Source of the DNA: Rhodocollybia butyracea
Lineage: Eukaryota; Basidiomycota; Agaricomycetes; Agaricales; Omphalotaceae
Length of the DNA: 64,000 nt
Assembly (NCBI GenBank): GCA_015501585.1
Contig: JADNRY010000051.1
Location: forward strand, 236,884-300,883
Direction: 5' to 3'
The notes under the pieces are model-generated. The model saw nothing but the letters and a program-made list of their open reading frames with translations. It was not told where the DNA came from and ran no database searches. Shown piece after piece: positions 59,981-64,000 of the stretch; the first letter of the stretch is position 1; each line of letters opens with the position of its first letter. The position numbers and the translations under genes were made by a program.

Positions 59981-60616
59981 GGTTAACTTGGCCTCAATGA
60001 CAATAGGTACTTGGGTTCGAAACAAGACGGCATTTAATGGGCGAAATTTCTAGTCTCTTGTTGACTCCTCTGTGCGAGAAATTATATACTAATACGCGGC
60101 CATTCTATGAGTTCGTGTGTCTTCAATGCTGTGTCTTGCTATGAATGCCAATATGTCACTGCCATCCCTGCGTGATTCGGAACATCGTTCCTATTTTCAT
60201 AACTTCATGAGCATGTAAGCGCCTCAGGGCGCTTGTATGCGTTGAGACCAAAGAAGTCCGTGCTAAAAGGGCACCGAGCTAGCCTGAGCTTTGGTCCCAT
60301 TGAAGTTTCGACCAGTGAATGTTCGTCTATGTTCGTACTTATGTCTGTTGACCCAACGAAACGTTCTAGCAGTGCAGTACCTGGAGCTGGCAAGGGGTGT
60401 TGAATGGTCAGGTTCCTGAATCCTGACACTACCCTAAAATAAATTTGCCCAAAATTTGGCTCTTAGTTTCCCTCAAAAGGCAATCGTTTTTCTGAACCTG
60501 AACGTAAGATAACGCCAAAATCGACGCAGATTTGCCCGAACCTGATCTGAATTGCTCGCCTATTATTAAGGGCTGCAAGCCTCTGCAAGCGTGTGGTTTT
60601 AGATATACAGTCTAGG

Positions 60617-60624
60617 TATAAAAA
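60617..60624 (+). promoter_or_regulatory. TATA box of the secreted-protein gene
   Basis: TATAAAAA about 100 bp before the ATG at 60718. Identified from sequence and position only. Confidence 0.4.
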
Positions 60625-60717
60625 ACGATTTCTGTTCCAGTACTTCTGCCGGTTCATCCCCCACTCGAATACAGCTTGCTGGTCAATCTGTATACTCTAT
60701 ACTTATAATTCTCAAAC

Positions 60718-61713
60718 ATGCATTCTACTACTCTGCTTCTTCTCATGCTCCTAGCAGGCTCCATAGTCGTTGTGCTCCCTGCACCAGTGCAAGAGGTAAG
60801 AAAGATTTTTTGGTTGTATGCTACCAAGTAGTTTAAGTCAGTATTACAGCTAGCACCTCGGACTGGAAACGGAACCTCAAGGACATATGATACCTGGGTG
60901 ACAGAGAATCCAGGCGCGCCAAGGGTTCTGCAGGCTCTGAAGACATCAAAGGATACGTGGGTGGCTGTGAATCCAGGCGCGCCGTCCAAGAGGCCGTCTT
61001 TGAAGAGGCCAAGGTTACCAAAGGTTGTGGAGTCACCATCGAAGAAACACAGAACCGACGAGGACATTGCTTGGGTAAACGTTTTACTGGGTTACATTAA
61101 TCGTACTATACCTGATGCATATCGCCAGGCAATCCCCTTGGTGACTCTCATTGGCAGGCTAGGCCAAAACTTGAACGGCCATACTTCGATTGCGGAACGA
61201 GAAACCATCAGCATAGCTATCGTTGAAGCCTTCAATTCAGACAGCAAGATATTCCCACAATTCCAAGGTGGATATTACCCAGACACGGAAAGAACATGGG
61301 GCCCAAATGCGGAATTGAGGGAATGGATTTATTTCAAACTCATCAATCACGAATACTGTATCCAGGACGATCCATGTTTTGCATGGATTGCAAGAGGCGA
61401 TGGCTGTGAGTATTACTTGGTACTGGATCTGGTTTTCCTTGCATTTCTCACATATGCCTTGCTAGTTACGATGGAAGAGGGTCTTCTAAAGCGGCTTACA
61501 TTGACTCCGCGGTATCGGGGTGAACTATATGTTGGCATTACCACAGGGGAGCCAGCCCGGAACGGCTTTAAAGGCGTGCAGGGCAGACCTGTTCTACACC
61601 CTGTTAAAATGCCAGGTCAGTACCCCCTCATAACGGCTGCGATGCAGCAAGAATGGCACACCCTTTTGGAAGAGTTTAACACGCGATTCATGGCCCCGCT
61701 GCCTAGTACTTAA
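60718..61713 (+). CDS. Putative secreted protein with duplicated DTWV-NPGAP motif
   Basis: Family not recognised. Exon 1 (60718-60795) encodes a clear signal peptide, MHSTTLLLLMLLAGSIVVVL, with a likely cut after LPAP. A 54-nt GT-AG intron follows directly, and exon 2 starts LAPRTGNGTSRTYDTWVTEN. The motif DTWV(TE/AV)NPGAP occurs twice 22 residues apart, followed by a very basic stretch (SKRPSLKRPRLPK). The folded-looking body includes WVNVLLGYINRTIPDAYRQA, LRQ-free acidic helices and GELYVGITTGEPARNGFKGV. A possible third intron (61406-61465, GTGAGT..CTAG, 60 nt) keeps the frame either way; if spliced, it removes a hydrophobic stretch and the protein has 293 rather than 313 residues. It could be a secreted effector-like or cell-surface protein; no enzyme motif is seen. 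Confidence 0.65.
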
Positions 61714-64000
61714 TCAATCAAAAAATACTTAGAATCACCGCATCCGGTCCCCCAGCGTTTATCGTTTAACCTTGATATAGCTTGCAATCGGCGGGAATAA
61801 CACAGATAAAGGTTGTACGATAAGTTAGAATGATTCGCTTGACAGAGCTTGGACCGAGTGCACTAAGACGAGAGGTATAGCTTGGAATAAAGAGTGAGGA
61901 GCGAACGAGTACGGCACCGGGCAGAAACTCGAACTATCAGAAACTATTATAACCCCAGAACACGATAAGAGTTAGAGTAAGAGTAAGAGGGACCGAGGTA
62001 AAAAGTTTGATTTGGCGATTGTAACTTACACTCCTAGTTGCTGGGTTAGTGAACTTGGGATCAACTCGATTACAGGTTCCTCGACTATCATCGCCAAGAT
62101 CATCGCTTGACCACTGAGTACTGAGTACTGAGTGATTGCTTCAGAATATTTTTTTCCAACGAGTCACTGGTACGCGTGCACCGCCAATCTTTGATTGTGC
62201 AGTTCAAGTTATCATCTAATGTTATTCGTATTCCCATCATGCCGGATTGCGCAAGATCTTCAGCTTGCCCCAAAGACGGTCAGAATGACCCATCCCCCAT
62301 TGTAGTAATTTAAAATGGCAGACACTGGCAAGACGCCGGAGATGAGAACCTATCACACAGCCCAATTGTTTTGAGATCAGCTCTAAAATCACTTGAAGGT
62401 GTTCGTCATGTATCGCCGAGGCGAATGTAACGAGAGCGCAAAATAGGCGCCCGGCCCTACGCGTCACTTTCACTTTTAATTTACGTTCTCATACTCTCAT
62501 CCTGTACTCTCTGACACTAATACCGTGCTCTAATACTGCGCTAGGCTTCACTTCTCTGGCTTTGATCCACAAGGCTCAAGTAACACTGGCAACTTCAAAC
62601 TTGAAGCTTCATCGATCATCGATCGAATCGACGACTACGCACTTTTTGCGTAAATTATTCTTTATAGTCTGCAAGGGTCTGATTTTCTGCTTTTCCTGGT
62701 CTCTTTCGAGACTTTGATTAGTACGTTATCTTATACATGGTGTTTGGCGTTAGACTTGAAGAATATTACCTCGATTATTGCTGTCCTCAGCAGCTAACAA
62801 GTAGTTACATGTTACAACTGATCCTAGCCTCGACATTCGCAACCGCAATGCCGTTTTTCACCTACTGTCCTGACTCCCACCCGACTTATTAGATCTTCAC
62901 CATAGAAACACAAGACGATAGAACGGGTTACAATGTAATGGGGGTTGAATATGACTTAATATAACAACTCACGACTCCACCCCGATTAGAAAGTATCTTG
63001 GTTTCGGAACTTATGGTGAGTCTTCCTTTGGTTGTCTGACATTCGAGTAGCTGAAATAGTCAATATTCTAGGAATCTGGTCCAGCTTTGCTCGCCATGTC
63101 GAACTCGTCACAAGTCAGCGCGGTGGATCTTTCAATGAATCGGCTGTCATCTTTGTCATTTCATCCTTCGCATTCCATTAGTCCAGTAAGTAGTGACGGT
63201 TCGGAGGCACGTAGTCTCGCACGCCAGAACTCTCATCAGAAAGTTGTTCCTCATACGGTCCTGTTAGACTGTCGCTGATGTGTGGTAGCCCTTGATGCGC
63301 ACAGCACTTTGATACTTACCATGACGTGGGCGTTATGTTCAACTCTGGTGGTTCAAGGGAGCCTAGCGTCTCGTTTCAGAAAATCGTCCGCGGTATCATT
63401 GTTCTAAATTCTTCCATTTTTTGAAGAAAGGTTTAGACGAAAGCACGGTGAGAGAATTATGCGGTTTTGGCCTCCAATTTGTGTTACTGTCAAAATCTTA
63501 TAAATTAGTAACTTGAACTCCAATTAAGAAAAAGGTCAGTCGGTTTTTGTCTGGACTCTGCAAAGGTTACCTTGGAAAACGCATGGTTACTGAAGGAGTG
63601 ACCGGATGGGCAGGCCAGGGAACGTTAGGAAAAGAACTCCAACGACTTAAGCTTGAGTACTAGTGGAATCGGAATACTCCAAAAATATTTCATGTATTCT
63701 ACTGTCCTCGAATACATCCAAAGAAATCACCGAGGCCGCTACTGCTTGTCGATGTCGCCGCTGAAAACAAACACATGAGAGGCAAGTACACAGAGGATGT
63801 CGATGCACTTACGCGCCACTTCCAGTTACTTCCCCTTCTACCTTTTCTTCCTTTATTTCTCCTTCTACCTTGCCCTCCCCCCCAATCTTTCCATGGCCGA
63901 CAAAATTCTGGGCTCCCTTTTTGAGGGTGAACTTTATTCCACGCTTTTTAATGTATGCTTCGGATGCTAGAAACTCGCCCCAGTCATAGGTAATTGATTT
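61714..64000. other. Gene-less right end of the window
   Basis: No gene recognised. ACTGAGT is repeated three times at 62113-62133. An open frame at 63087-63278 is Ser-rich but has no supporting splice or domain. A CT-rich tract near 63830-63880 might belong to the promoter of a gene beyond the window. Confidence 0.5.

Larger units (their letters stand above)
58392..60616. other. 2.2-kb gene-less stretch with hairpins and repeats
   Basis: No gene recognised. It holds three hairpins at 58559-58697, a tract rich in TCAAG (about 59003-59290), the large palindrome at 59529-59593, a triple GTTAGTACCT-type repeat (59951-59980) and a hairpin AAGCGCC-TCAG-GGCGCTT at 60217-60234. Likely a graveyard of small mobile elements. 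Confidence 0.6.

Noticed and set aside
63087..63278. Small Ser-rich gene near the right end
   Set aside because: 63 codons, no intron joining or homology; likely chance.

Overview
The window is chromosomal DNA of a mushroom-forming basidiomycete (Agaricomycetes). Genes are cut by many GT-AG introns of about 50-60 nt. Several protein types typical of this group are present: two FunK1-type kinases, a DUF6535 membrane protein, a Crinkler/RHS-like P-loop protein and TE-linked AT-hook and zinc-finger proteins. No operons, CRISPR arrays, rRNA genes or convincing tRNA genes were found.

Layout. 1-24 kb is a gene-rich arm: a possible small secreted protein, coronin (-), a GH27 alpha-galactosidase (+), a short hypothetical gene (-), a P-loop protein (-), an amidase (+), FunK1 copy 1 (-) and the vacuolar sorting receptor VPS10 (+). 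24-28.7 kb has no gene but holds inverted-repeat (MITE-like) elements and diverged direct repeats. 28.7-46.3 kb is gene-rich again: an acyl-CoA oxidase-like enzyme, the mismatch repair protein MSH6, an F-box-like protein, FunK1 copy 2 (inverted relative to copy 1), a disordered nuclear-type protein and a DHHC palmitoyltransferase. 46.3-64 kb is accessory: an AT-rich, CpG-poor DUF6535 gene; a complete-looking 3,998-bp Tc1/mariner element with 84/85-bp terminal inverted repeats, TA target duplication and a second, non-transposase gene; a zinc-finger protein of TE-linked type; clusters of hairpins and a 65-bp near-perfect palindrome; and a secreted protein.

Most notable observations. (1) The DHHC gene only encodes the invariant catalytic stretch DHHCPWINQC if a single nucleotide (45463) is an exon between two canonical introns of 55 and 63 nt. 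(2) The alpha-galactosidase gene is cut into very small exons (8, 12, 13, 14, 15 and 17 nt), and coronin has a 10-nt exon, so tiny exons look like a habit of this genome. (3) The Tc1/mariner element carries an AT-hook/SAM-like passenger gene, and its own transposase has a stop codon at codon 13. (4) FunK1 copy 2 appears to use a GC-AG intron, supported by third-position substitutions against copy 1.

Cellular roles: VPS10 (Golgi-to-vacuole sorting), DHHC transferase (membrane anchoring), coronin (actin), MSH6 (mismatch repair) and the acyl-CoA oxidase-like protein (acyl-CoA oxidation) are ordinary housekeeping genes. The kinases, P-loop protein, DUF6535 protein and secreted proteins belong to expanded or lineage-specific families.
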